A stretch of 64,000 nucleotides of DNA, from positions 372,001 through 436,000 of the forward strand of contig JADKDK010000001.1 of the NCBI GenBank assembly GCA_016718385.1, in the 5' to 3' direction. The position numbers and the translations under genes are program-made. Shown one piece after another: positions 45,534 through 53,587 of this stretch. The DNA comes from Gammaproteobacteria bacterium. Lineage in GTDB: Bacteria > Pseudomonadota > Gammaproteobacteria > Pseudomonadales > UBA5518. The first letter of the stretch is position 1. Each line of letters opens with the position of its first letter. A model generated the notes under the pieces. It saw nothing but the letters and a program-made list of their open reading frames with translations, searched no databases and was not told the origin of the DNA.

Positions 45534-46303
45534 TGATCACGAACGAAATGCTGTCCGCGTATATCGATGGCGAGCTCGCGCCGGAGGAGATGGAGCGGGT
45601 CGCCCGGGCGATTGCCGCTGACGAGCTGCTGGCCGCGCGGCTGGTGCAGTTCCGCCGCGTCGACCGGCTGCTGACGGAGTTCAGCAGCGCCATCGATGCG
45701 CAACCGCTGCCTCCCGCGGTCCTCGCGCTGCTGGAGCCGCCGTGCGCCGATGCCGGTGTCCCGGCGAGGAGCGAGCCCGGGGCGGTCGTGCTGCCATTCG
45801 CGCGGCGGCACCGCCGAGCGGGTGCGCTGGCGCTGGCCGCAAGCCTGGTGCTGGCGGTGGCGATCGTGCTGCAGTTCGACGCGCGCGACAGTGCGCCACC
45901 CGGTTTCGAGGAGATTGTCCGCGCCGGGGCGGTCGTGCCTTCCAGCCCCCTGCATCATGTGCTGGAAGACTTGCGTAGCGACCAAGCGTTCGCGGTGGCG
46001 AGCGGCGCCGGCGTCGAGATCACCCCGGTGCTGAGCTTCGTATCGACACGCCAGGAGTATTGCCGCGAGTTTCGCGTGGATGCCGGGGCGCGCGCCGCGC
46101 GCGGCGTGGCCTGCCGTCGCGACGAGCGCTGGGAGACGCTGAAAGTCGTGGGCGCCGAGGCCCGTGGCAGCGACGCGCACTACGCGACGGCAACGGCGGA
46201 GACGGACGAGGGTTTCGATGCCTTCGTCGATGGCCTGTTGGCGGATGTGCCGCTCGGCGCGGATGCCGAGGCGCGCGCGCTGCACGGCGGCTGGACTCGC
46301 TAG
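45533..46303 (+). CDS. Membrane-bound anti-sigma factor
   Basis: A 256-residue protein. The N-terminal cytoplasmic segment (MLSAYIDGELAPEEMERVA) matches the helical anti-sigma domain, but the usual zinc ligands His-x3-Cys-x2-Cys are missing. One membrane helix lies at about 92-110 (ALALAASLVLAVAIVLQF), and the C-terminal domain with two cysteines faces the periplasm. Start ATG overlaps the sigma stop. It should hold the sigma factor until an envelope signal arrives. Confidence 0.85.
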   Translation: MITNEMLSAYIDGELAPEEMERVARAIAADELLAARLVQFRRVDRLLTEFSSAIDAQPLPPAVLALLEPPCADAGVPARSEPGAVVLPFARRHRRAGALALAASLVLAVAIVLQFDARDSAPPGFEEIVRAGAVVPSSPLHHVLEDLRSDQAFAVASGAGVEITPVLSFVSTRQEYCREFRVDAGARAARGVACRRDERWETLKVVGAEARGSDAHYATATAETDEGFDAFVDGLLADVPLGADAEARALHGGWTR

Positions 46304-47139
46304 CCCGGACACGGTTCCCTGCCCGCCGCGCCGAGCGCAGGCAACTCGACCCGCAAGCCGAACAGCCAGGGCCATCGCTTGCCCGTCACCCAGATTCGTT
46401 GCGTGGCCGCTTCCCACGCGACGCCGTTCAGTACGTCACTGCTCCTGCGCTCGCGTTCGTCCAGCAAGTCGTGCAGCGACAGTTTCCACCGCACGCAGCC
46501 GCTGGCCGGATCGATGCCGACCACGTAATCGCTGCGCCACACGTTGGCGACTATCCAGCCGTTGATCCACTCGAGCTCGTTCAGCTGCGCCAGCGGGGTG
46601 CTGCCGGCATGCACGGCGAGGCGTCGTGTCTCCGAGAAATTCCGCGGATCGCGCCAGGTGAGCAGGTTGCTGCCGTCGCTCTGGATCAGTTGCGAGCCGT
46701 CGCTGGTCAGCCCCCAGCCTTCGCCCGGGTACGTGAAGGTAGCCCCGGGTTGCAGTTGCGGCAGGCTGAAGGATTGCGCCACGCCCTCGCGCCAGGTCAG
46801 CAGGAAAAGCCGTCCCTGGTGCGGCGCGATGCCCTCGGCGAACCAGCGGCGCGGCAGATCCACCGTGTGCAGCGGCCGCGGCTCGTCCAGGCGGCGCAGC
46901 AACAGCCGCGATTCGCGGTAGCCGCCGCCGCTCTCCACCAGCAGCTCGCCGGCGAAGGCGATGCCCTGGGTGAACAGCGTGCGGTCGTGCGGCAGGCGTT
47001 GCTCGACGGTGAAAGCCAGTCGGGGAATGGCCGCGAGCGGATCGGCGCGGGTGTCAGCCTCGCCGCAGGCCCCCGGTGGCAGGCCCGCCAGCACCAGCAC
47101 TGCCGCGAGCCTGCGCCGGCAGCGGCGCAAGACCGCCAT
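46300..47139 (-). CDS. Glutaminyl-peptide cyclotransferase (beta-propeller type)
   Basis: A 279-residue exported protein of the plant-type QC family, which turns N-terminal glutamine into pyroglutamate. After a signal peptide (about 1-25) come the typical blades: RTLFTQGIAFAGELLVESGG, WREGVAQSFSLPQLQPGATF, GEGWGLTSDGSQLIQSDGSN, LNELEWINGWIVANVW and VLNGVAWEAATQRIWVTGK. The ATG at 47139 overlaps the mnmC stop, so it is expressed from the same transcript. It converges with the anti-sigma gene, overlapping by four bases. Confidence 0.9.
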   Translation of the reverse strand: MAVLRRCRRRLAAVLVLAGLPPGACGEADTRADPLAAIPRLAFTVEQRLPHDRTLFTQGIAFAGELLVESGGGYRESRLLLRRLDEPRPLHTVDLPRRWFAEGIAPHQGRLFLLTWREGVAQSFSLPQLQPGATFTYPGEGWGLTSDGSQLIQSDGSNLLTWRDPRNFSETRRLAVHAGSTPLAQLNELEWINGWIVANVWRSDYVVGIDPASGCVRWKLSLHDLLDERERRSSDVLNGVAWEAATQRIWVTGKRWPWLFGLRVELPALGAAGREPCPG

Positions 47140-49172
47140 CACGGCAACTGTCCCTTGATGATGCGGCGGATCAGGAAGCGTGCCGGCGACAGCGTGCGCT
47201 GCAGGCGCCGCGGCAGCGGCGAGGGCTCGCCCGCGATCGCCGCCGCGATGGCCTCGGCGCACAGTGGCGCGCTGGTCAGGCCGCGCGAGCCGTGACCCGC
47301 GCTGACGTAGAGACCACGGCGATAGGGGCCGATGCGGTCGATCGGCAGGCGCGCGTTGCGCTGCAGGCCCGCGTAGGCCTCGCGGAAAGCTGCGATGTCG
47401 GGCACGGGGCCGGCCAGCGGCAGGCGATCCGGCGTGCTGGCGCGATAGCCCACGCGTCCCGCCAGCGTCGCCACGTCCACCGCTGTCGCATCGAAGAACG
47501 GCAGGATTTCCTGCAGCTGTTGCAGGTTGCCGCGGTGTTCTCCGGCCGTGGGCACGAAATCGCCGGCGCCGCGCACGAAGCTGGCGCCGCAGCAGATCCA
47601 CTCGCCGTGCGGTGGCGCCACATAACCCTCGGCGCAGACCACGCAGCGCGGCGCCGGCGTCAGCGCGGCGCGCGGCAGCAGGGTGATCTGCCCGCGCAGC
47701 GGGCTCAGCGGTAGTGCGTCGGCGCCCAGCAGTTCGTTCGCGGCCGCGGCGGTCGCGACGATGACCGCCCCGGCCTGCAGCATCCCGCCTGCGTCCAGCT
47801 GCACGCGCCAACCCGATTCCTCCGCGCTGAGCGCGCGGACGCGGCAGCCCGGGAGCGTCTCGATCAAGGGGTGATCGAGTGCGCGCCCGCAGGCTGCGGG
47901 CGGCACGATCCAGCCGCTCGCAGGCAGGTACAGGCCGCCGTGCGCGAGCGGCACGCCGGCCAGCGCCGAGGCTTGCGCGGCGTCGACCAGCCGCACCAGT
48001 CGCGGGTACGCGGCGAAGCGCTCGGCGAGGCGCGCGAGCGCGGCGGCGTCCCGCGGGCCGTGAAGCTGCAGCAGCCCGCAGGGCGACAAACCCTTGCTGT
48101 CGCCGGCGAAGAGCTCCGCGTAGTAGCGCAGCGCATGCATGAAGCTGTGCAGCGTGAACTCGCCGTGCGGCGTGTCGGCGGCGGGCAGTTGCGTGAACAG
48201 CATGCCCTGCGGATTGCCCGAGGCCCCGGTGGCCGGGGCCGCGTCCGCTTCGAGCACCGTCACGCGCCAGCCGCGCCGTGCCAGCGCGCGCGCACAGGTG
48301 GCGCCCGCGATGCCGGCGCCGATCACGATTGCGCGGCGATCACCCCGTGGTGCGGCGGCTGCGAGGTGCCAGGGCGTCTGCGTCGGCGGCCGCGGCCCGG
48401 GTGCGGTCTCGCCGTCGAACACGCCGGTCAGCATGTCGCGCTTGCGGCCGAATCCGGGTACGCGGGCGAGCGTGAAGCCGTGCTTGGCGAGGGCGGTGCG
48501 CACCGCGGCGGCCACGGTGAAGGTCGCCAGCGTGGTGCCGGGTTTGCTGAGCGCCGCCACGCGCCGCATCACCGCGTCGTCCCACATCGCGGGGTTGCGC
48601 GCCGGTGCGAAGCCGTCCAGGAACCACGCGTCGGCCTTGACGGCGAGCTCGGGATGGGTGTCGGCGCCGCATTGCTCCAGCGCCTCGCGCACGTCGCCGA
48701 TATACAGCTGCAGGCTCACCTGGCCGCCGTCGAATTCCAGCGTGTGCAGGCCGGGCAGCAGCGGCGGCCAGGCGCCGAGCAACGGCCGCGTGAAGGGCTC
48801 CAGTACCGGCCAGCGTTGCAGCGCGCGCGCGAGCGCATCGGCTTCCAGAGGAAAGGCCTCGAGGCTGCGGAACACCAGCCTTGCCGAGGCGGGCGCGACG
48901 CTCTGCCACAATTGCCAGGCGAGCAGGAAGTTCAGCCCGGTGCCGAAGCCCGTCTCGTGGATCACGAACAGCGTGCCCGGCGCATCGGGCAGCGCGGCCC
49001 AGCGCGCGGCGAGCCTGTTGTGGTCGAGGAACACGTACCGCGACTCGGCGCTGCCGTCGTCACGGCTGTAGTAGACGTCGTTGAACTCGCGCGAGAACGG
49101 CGTGCCGTCCGCGAGCCATTCGGGTTCGCTGGCGCGCGGCGTGGCAATCGGAGGGCAGAGATCGCTGGACAT
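47139..49172 (-). CDS. mnmC: Bifunctional tRNA mnm5s2U biosynthesis enzyme MnmC
   Basis: A 677-residue enzyme for the last two steps of the wobble uridine modification mnm5s2U34. The N-terminal methyltransferase domain has the SAM loop ETGFGTGLNFL and the DGFAPARNPAMW motif. The C-terminal FAD-dependent oxidoreductase domain has the nucleotide-binding IVIGAGIAGATCARALARRG and the GHGSRGL motif. The length matches E. coli MnmC (668). The start ATG at 49172 lacks a strong ribosome site. An 81-base gap separates it from the divergent binding-protein gene. Confidence 0.95.
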   Translation of the reverse strand: MSSDLCPPIATPRASEPEWLADGTPFSREFNDVYYSRDDGSAESRYVFLDHNRLAARWAALPDAPGTLFVIHETGFGTGLNFLLAWQLWQSVAPASARLVFRSLEAFPLEADALARALQRWPVLEPFTRPLLGAWPPLLPGLHTLEFDGGQVSLQLYIGDVREALEQCGADTHPELAVKADAWFLDGFAPARNPAMWDDAVMRRVAALSKPGTTLATFTVAAAVRTALAKHGFTLARVPGFGRKRDMLTGVFDGETAPGPRPPTQTPWHLAAAAPRGDRRAIVIGAGIAGATCARALARRGWRVTVLEADAAPATGASGNPQGMLFTQLPAADTPHGEFTLHSFMHALRYYAELFAGDSKGLSPCGLLQLHGPRDAAALARLAERFAAYPRLVRLVDAAQASALAGVPLAHGGLYLPASGWIVPPAACGRALDHPLIETLPGCRVRALSAEESGWRVQLDAGGMLQAGAVIVATAAAANELLGADALPLSPLRGQITLLPRAALTPAPRCVVCAEGYVAPPHGEWICCGASFVRGAGDFVPTAGEHRGNLQQLQEILPFFDATAVDVATLAGRVGYRASTPDRLPLAGPVPDIAAFREAYAGLQRNARLPIDRIGPYRRGLYVSAGHGSRGLTSAPLCAEAIAAAIAGEPSPLPRRLQRTLSPARFLIRRIIKGQLP

Positions 49173-49253
49173 CGGGCGGATGATAACCCGGTGCGCCGGC
49201 GGCGGCACTGCGGGGGAGGCCGGAACGCTGCCGGCTGCACCTATACTGTGCCG

Positions 49254-50867
49254 ATGATGCGATTGCGGCCCCTGATCCTGTTGCTCGCCTGCCTGGCGGG
49301 CGGAACCGCGCACGCGGCGCCCGAGGAGGCGGTCGATGCCGCTTCGGGCACGGTGCGGTTGCTGCTGAGCACCGAGCCGCCGAGCCTCGACTCGGTGCGC
49401 GCGACGGACCAGGTGAGTTTCTTCGTGCTCTCGCACCTGATGGACGGGTTGCTGCAATACGACGCCGACAATCGCCTCGCGCCGGCACTGGCCGAGCGCT
49501 GGGAGCTGCGCCCCGACGGCGCGACGTTCTGGCTGCGCCGGGGCGCGACCTGGGAGGATGGCGTGCCCGTCACCGCGCACGACTTCGTCCATGCCTGGCG
49601 CGAGGTGCTGCGCCCGGCGAACGCCGCACCCTATGCCTCGCTGCTGTACCCGCTGCAGAACGCGCGCGCGATCGCCTCGGGCGAACTGCCGGTCGAAAGC
49701 CTGGGAGTTCGTGCAGCGGAGGATCACCGCCTCGAGGTTGCTTTCGGACAGCCCTGTGCCTGGTTCCCGGCGCTCACGGCCTTCATGACGCTGCTGCCGC
49801 TGCGGACTGACTTCCATGCCGCCCAGGGGGAGCGCCATGCGGCCGACGCGGGCAGGCTGCTCGCGAACGGCCCGTTCCGCCTCACGCGCTGGGTGCACGG
49901 CGCGCAGCTGGTGCTGGAGAAGAACCCGCGCTACTGGAATGCCGGCGCCATCCGCCTGCAGCGCATCGAGGTGCCCTACATGACCACCGATGCGCAGGCC
50001 GAGCTGAACCTGTTCCTGGACCGGCGCATCGCCATGGCGAACATCGCCCCGGACTCGGTGCGCCAGGTGCTGCTCCAGCGCCAGCGTCTGCGTCGCTTCG
50101 CCGACGGCTACGTGCATTTCCTCGCGTTCAATTTCCGCGAGGGCAGGCCGACGCAGAACCTGCGGCTGCGCCGCGCGATCCAGGCGGCGCTGGATCCGGG
50201 CGAGATCGTGAACCGCGTGCTGCGCATGCCGGGCCTGCGTCCCGCCGAATCGCTGTTCCCGACGGTGCTGCGCGGTCGCGAGCGGGCGTTCGTGGATGAG
50301 TACCCGCTGGCCGCGCCGGCGCGTGGCGATGCGATCGCGCAGCGCGAGTTCGCCGCCGCCCTCGCCGAGTTGGGCGTGACGGAGCTGGCACCGCTGCACC
50401 TGCTCACCGGCGAGGCGACCACCGCGCTGCGCATCAGCGAATACGCGCAGGCGCGCCTCGCCGAGACGCTCGGTGTGCGCCTGCGGCTCGATCGCCAGAT
50501 CACCAAGCAGCGCCTGCAGCAGATGGCGCGCGGCGAATTCGACCTCGCGCTGCAGAACTGGGGGCCGGATTTCGACGATCCCGTCACCTTCGCCGAACTG
50601 CTGGCCTCCTGGAACCCGATCAACCGCGGCCAGTATCGCAGCGCCGGGTATGACCGCTGGCTCGGCGTGGCGCTTGGCTCGAACGAGCCGGCGCAGCGGC
50701 TCGCCGCGTTCGATGAGTTGCAGCGGTTGGTGCGCGACGACGCGCCGCTGATTCCGGTCTACGAGAACGCACGGCTCTATGTGCAGCACCCGGCCCTGCA
50801 GGGCGTGGTCCGCGCGCCATTTTTCGGCGATCCGAATCTGCGCCATGCCCGGATCGGAACGCGCTGA
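49254..50867 (+). CDS. Peptide/oligopeptide ABC transporter substrate-binding protein (SBP_bac_5)
   Basis: A 537-residue periplasmic binding protein of the OppA/DppA family. It has a signal peptide (LILLLACLAGGTAHA), the fold start TVRLLLSTEPPSLDSVRATD, LAERWELRPDGATFWLRRG and WEDGVPVTAHDFVHAWREV, and the family's NPRYWNAGAIRLQRIEVPY motif. No permease or ATPase genes stand nearby, so it must work with a transporter elsewhere. A good -10 box TATACT is at 49242-49247, right in front of the start. Confidence 0.9.
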   Translation: MMRLRPLILLLACLAGGTAHAAPEEAVDAASGTVRLLLSTEPPSLDSVRATDQVSFFVLSHLMDGLLQYDADNRLAPALAERWELRPDGATFWLRRGATWEDGVPVTAHDFVHAWREVLRPANAAPYASLLYPLQNARAIASGELPVESLGVRAAEDHRLEVAFGQPCAWFPALTAFMTLLPLRTDFHAAQGERHAADAGRLLANGPFRLTRWVHGAQLVLEKNPRYWNAGAIRLQRIEVPYMTTDAQAELNLFLDRRIAMANIAPDSVRQVLLQRQRLRRFADGYVHFLAFNFREGRPTQNLRLRRAIQAALDPGEIVNRVLRMPGLRPAESLFPTVLRGRERAFVDEYPLAAPARGDAIAQREFAAALAELGVTELAPLHLLTGEATTALRISEYAQARLAETLGVRLRLDRQITKQRLQQMARGEFDLALQNWGPDFDDPVTFAELLASWNPINRGQYRSAGYDRWLGVALGSNEPAQRLAAFDELQRLVRDDAPLIPVYENARLYVQHPALQGVVRAPFFGDPNLRHARIGTR

Positions 50868-50935
50868 ATGCCCGGCGTGGCTGCCTGCGCGGCGTTGCAC
50901 TATGATCGGCCGCTCATTGGCCGCCGGTTCCCCGC

Positions 50936-52387
50936 ATGAGCTTCCCGCTGCCCGATCCCGAGCTGCTGCGCATCATCGCGCTCGCCTGCGGCATGAGCGT
51001 CACGCTGCTGGGCGCGGGCCACGCGCTGCTCACCAAGCGCGATCCGCGCAGCGCCGCCGCGTGGGTGAGCCTGTGCGTGTTCTTCCCCGTGGTCGGGGTG
51101 CTCGCGTACCTCGCGCTCGGCAACAACCGTATCCGCACCCGCGCGCGGCGCCTGCACGCGCTGCCGCTGCAAGAGCAGCCCGCGCCGCCGCCGGCGCGCG
51201 AGCACGTTGCCGCCGAGCACCTGATCGCGCCACAGTATCGCAACCTCGCGTATCTCGGCCTCGCGGCCAGTGGCAATGAACTGCTGACGGGCAACAGCGT
51301 CGAGGCGCTGTACTGCGGCGAGAATGCCTATCCCGCGATGCTGCTCGCTATCCGCGAGGCGCGCCGCCATGTCTATCTGGCGACGTACATCTTCGACTCG
51401 CGCGGCATCGGCGCCGAGTTCGTCGAGGCGCTGCGCGCGGCGCAAGCGCGCGGCGTCCAGGTGCGCGTGCTTCTCGATGGCTTTGGTGAGTTCTACTCGC
51501 TGCCGCGCGTGGGCTGGCGGCTGCGCGCCGCCGGCGTGACCACGGCGCGCTTCCTGCAGCCACGGTTGTGGCCGCCGAACTTCACGCTCAACCTGCGCAA
51601 CCACCGCAAGATCCTCGTGGTCGACGGCGAGCTCGCCTTCACCGGCGGCATGAACATCCGCAACAAGCACATCGCGGTGCGGGGCGAGCACCCGGCCGAG
51701 GTGATCGACGTGCACTTTCGCCTGCGCGGGCCGATCGTCACGCAGATCGAGGAGGTGTTCGCGGCCGATTGGCTGTTCAGCACGCGCCAGGCGCTGCCTC
51801 CGCCCTCGAGCGTGGCGCAGGTGACCATGCTGCCGGAGGAGGCCGAGTGCCGCGTGATCGTCGACGGCCCGAACGAGGATCTCGACAAGCTGCTGTGGGT
51901 GCTGGTGGGGGCGATCTCGGCGGCGCGATCGAGCATCCGGATCATGACGCCATATTTCCTGCCGCCGCCCGAGCTCGCCGTGGCGCTGCAGACGGCCGCA
52001 CTGCGTGGCGTAGAGGTGACGATCGTGTTGCCGGCGCACAACAATTTCCCGTTCATGACCTGGGCCACGACCCACATGCTCGGCGAGCTGCTGAAGACCG
52101 GGGTGCGCGTGCATTTCTACACCGGTCCCTTCCTGCACACCAAGCTGCTGCTGGTCGATGACTACTACGCACAGATCGGCTCCTCGAACCTGGATCCGCG
52201 CAGCCTGCGGCTCAATTTCGAGATTGCGGTCGAGATCTACGACCACGACTTCGGGCGCGGCGTGGCGGTGCATTTCGCCGAGATGCTCGCCACATCGCGC
52301 GAGCTGTCCTTCGCGACCTGGCAGGAGCGCAGCCTGCCGCGGCGTCTGCGCGATGCCGTGTTCTGGGTGTTCTCGCCCTACCTGTAG
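50936..52387 (+). CDS. cls: Cardiolipin synthase (phospholipase D family)
   Basis: A 483-residue membrane enzyme that joins two phosphatidylglycerols into cardiolipin. Two N-terminal membrane helices (about 10-32 and 40-62) precede two phospholipase D motifs: His223-x-Lys225 (RNHRKILVVDGELAFTGGMN) and His401-x-Lys403 (FLHTKLLLVDDYYAQIGSSN). Both motifs are complete, and the length fits ClsA-type enzymes. It may share a transcript with the preceding binding protein gene (68-base gap). Confidence 0.94.
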   Translation: MSFPLPDPELLRIIALACGMSVTLLGAGHALLTKRDPRSAAAWVSLCVFFPVVGVLAYLALGNNRIRTRARRLHALPLQEQPAPPPAREHVAAEHLIAPQYRNLAYLGLAASGNELLTGNSVEALYCGENAYPAMLLAIREARRHVYLATYIFDSRGIGAEFVEALRAAQARGVQVRVLLDGFGEFYSLPRVGWRLRAAGVTTARFLQPRLWPPNFTLNLRNHRKILVVDGELAFTGGMNIRNKHIAVRGEHPAEVIDVHFRLRGPIVTQIEEVFAADWLFSTRQALPPPSSVAQVTMLPEEAECRVIVDGPNEDLDKLLWVLVGAISAARSSIRIMTPYFLPPPELAVALQTAALRGVEVTIVLPAHNNFPFMTWATTHMLGELLKTGVRVHFYTGPFLHTKLLLVDDYYAQIGSSNLDPRSLRLNFEIAVEIYDHDFGRGVAVHFAEMLATSRELSFATWQERSLPRRLRDAVFWVFSPYL

Positions 52388-53454
52388 CCGCGGCGGGGCG
52401 GATCGGCTAACGTAGGCGCCCCCGAAACAGACCCCCGGAGAGGGACCAGTCCGACATGAGCCAGAGCCAGTCCGTCAGCATGGAATCGCAACGGTTTTTC
52501 ACGGGGGCACTGAACGTGCTCCATGCGGGGTTCATCAGGGCGTCGCGGGCGCAGGCGAAGCGCCACTACGCGCGCGTGCACGGTGGCGCGGTGCTGGAAC
52601 TGGCGAAGCTGAAGCTGGGCGACGGTTCGGAGCTGTTGTTTCGCGTGGCGCTCGACCAGAGCGAATTCCGCGGCAAGCTCGACTTCGCGACCTTCCGCAA
52701 GGCCCTGATGCAGTTGCTGGCCAAGCTGCAGGATCGCATCCGCTTCAAGGGCGAACTGAACATCTACCGCAACGAGCAGAGCGGCGCGATGCTGCTCAAC
52801 CTGCCCTCGATCCTCACCGAGGACGGGCGCACCAACGTGATGATGCTCGGCGTGGACCCGCCCGAACCGGGTGTGGTCACGCTGCGCCTGCAGTTCCTCG
52901 ACCCGGAGCAGTTCAGGCAGCCTCCCGCCCCTCTGTAGGTCCGCATTCATGGGGACATTGTCGCGGAGGCGGCGCCCACCCCCCGCGGCACCGTCCGCCC
53001 TCCCCACAGGCCGCTCGATGCGCAGCTTCTGCGACGGCGCCATCACGCTGGCGGTGCCGCTCACGACCACCTTCCCGTTCTGGTTGCTGGCCACGGTCTG
53101 CAGCTTCACCAGCTTCTTTTCGTCGGTCTTCTCCAGCACCGTGAGTTGCACCGTGATGGTGTCGCCGATGCGCACCGGGCGCTCGAAGCGCAGGTCCTGG
53201 CCGAGGTAGATCGTGCCCGGACCCGGCAGCGTCATCGCGATCGCGGCGGAGATGAGCCCGCCGGTGTACATGCCGTGCGCGATGCGGCCCTTGAACTGGG
53301 TGCCCGCGGCGAACGCCTCGTCGAGATGCACCGGATTGACGTCGCCGGAGACGGCCGCGAACAGCAGCAGGTCGTCCTCCGTGACGGTGCGCGCGTAGCT
53401 CGCGGCCTGGCCGACGGTGATCTCGTCGAAGGTCAGGTTCTCCAGCATCGGCAT
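52378..53454 (-). CDS. MaoC-like (R)-enoyl-CoA hydratase with run-on C-terminus
   Basis: The first 150 residues are a complete hot-dog fold MaoC/PhaJ hydratase: FAAVSGDVNPVHLDEAFA with the Asp38/His43 dyad, and GRIAHGMYTGGLISAAIA, then RFERPVRIGDTITVQLTV. It ends with LRIERP near 53008. No stop follows. The frame stays open for another 210 codons across a REP copy and antisense to 52456-52938, and this part has no homology. Most likely the native stop was lost when the REP element arrived. The enzyme would hydrate trans-2-enoyl-CoA. It is divergent from the acyl-CoA ligase gene, which suits a lipid role. Confidence 0.8.
   Translation of the reverse strand: MPMLENLTFDEITVGQAASYARTVTEDDLLLFAAVSGDVNPVHLDEAFAAGTQFKGRIAHGMYTGGLISAAIAMTLPGPGTIYLGQDLRFERPVRIGDTITVQLTVLEKTDEKKLVKLQTVASNQNGKVVVSGTASVMAPSQKLRIERPVGRADGAAGGGRRLRDNVPMNADLQRGGRLPELLRVEELQAQRDHTRFGRVHAEHHHVGAPVLGEDRGQVEQHRAALLVAVDVQFALEADAILQLGQQLHQGLAEGREVELAAEFALVERHAKQQLRTVAQLQLRQFQHRATVHARVVALRLRPRRPDEPRMEHVQCPREKPLRFHADGLALAHVGLVPLRGSVSGAPTLADPPRRGYR
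52456..52938 (+). CDS. Conserved-looking hypothetical protein (160 aa)
   Basis: An apparently soluble basic protein without signal or recognised domain (starts MSQSQSVSMESQRFF; later LDFATFRKALMQLLAKLQDRI). Codon use is like the core genes. A purine-rich GGAGAGGGA stands upstream. It lies opposite to an abnormally extended part of the maoC frame (52378-53007), and I regard this strand as the real gene there. A REP element starts at its stop. Confidence 0.65.
   Translation: MSQSQSVSMESQRFFTGALNVLHAGFIRASRAQAKRHYARVHGGAVLELAKLKLGDGSELLFRVALDQSEFRGKLDFATFRKALMQLLAKLQDRIRFKGELNIYRNEQSGAMLLNLPSILTEDGRTNVMMLGVDPPEPGVVTLRLQFLDPEQFRQPPAPL
52935..52959. repeat. Degenerate REP copy
   Basis: GTAGGTCCGCATTCATGGGGACATT has the GTAGGTC head and a decayed palindrome of the family at 60221. 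It overlaps the last four bases of the small gene at 52456. Confidence 0.6.
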
Positions 53455-53587
53455 TGTCGGCGCTCCGGCTCGTTTCGGGGAGGCGCCGATTATTGCAGCG
53501 CAATCCTGCGATTGCCAGCCGCGAAGCATCTTCGCTACAGTCTCCACCCTCAGCTTCTCTGACCCGCCCGGGGGGCGACGAACGGCA

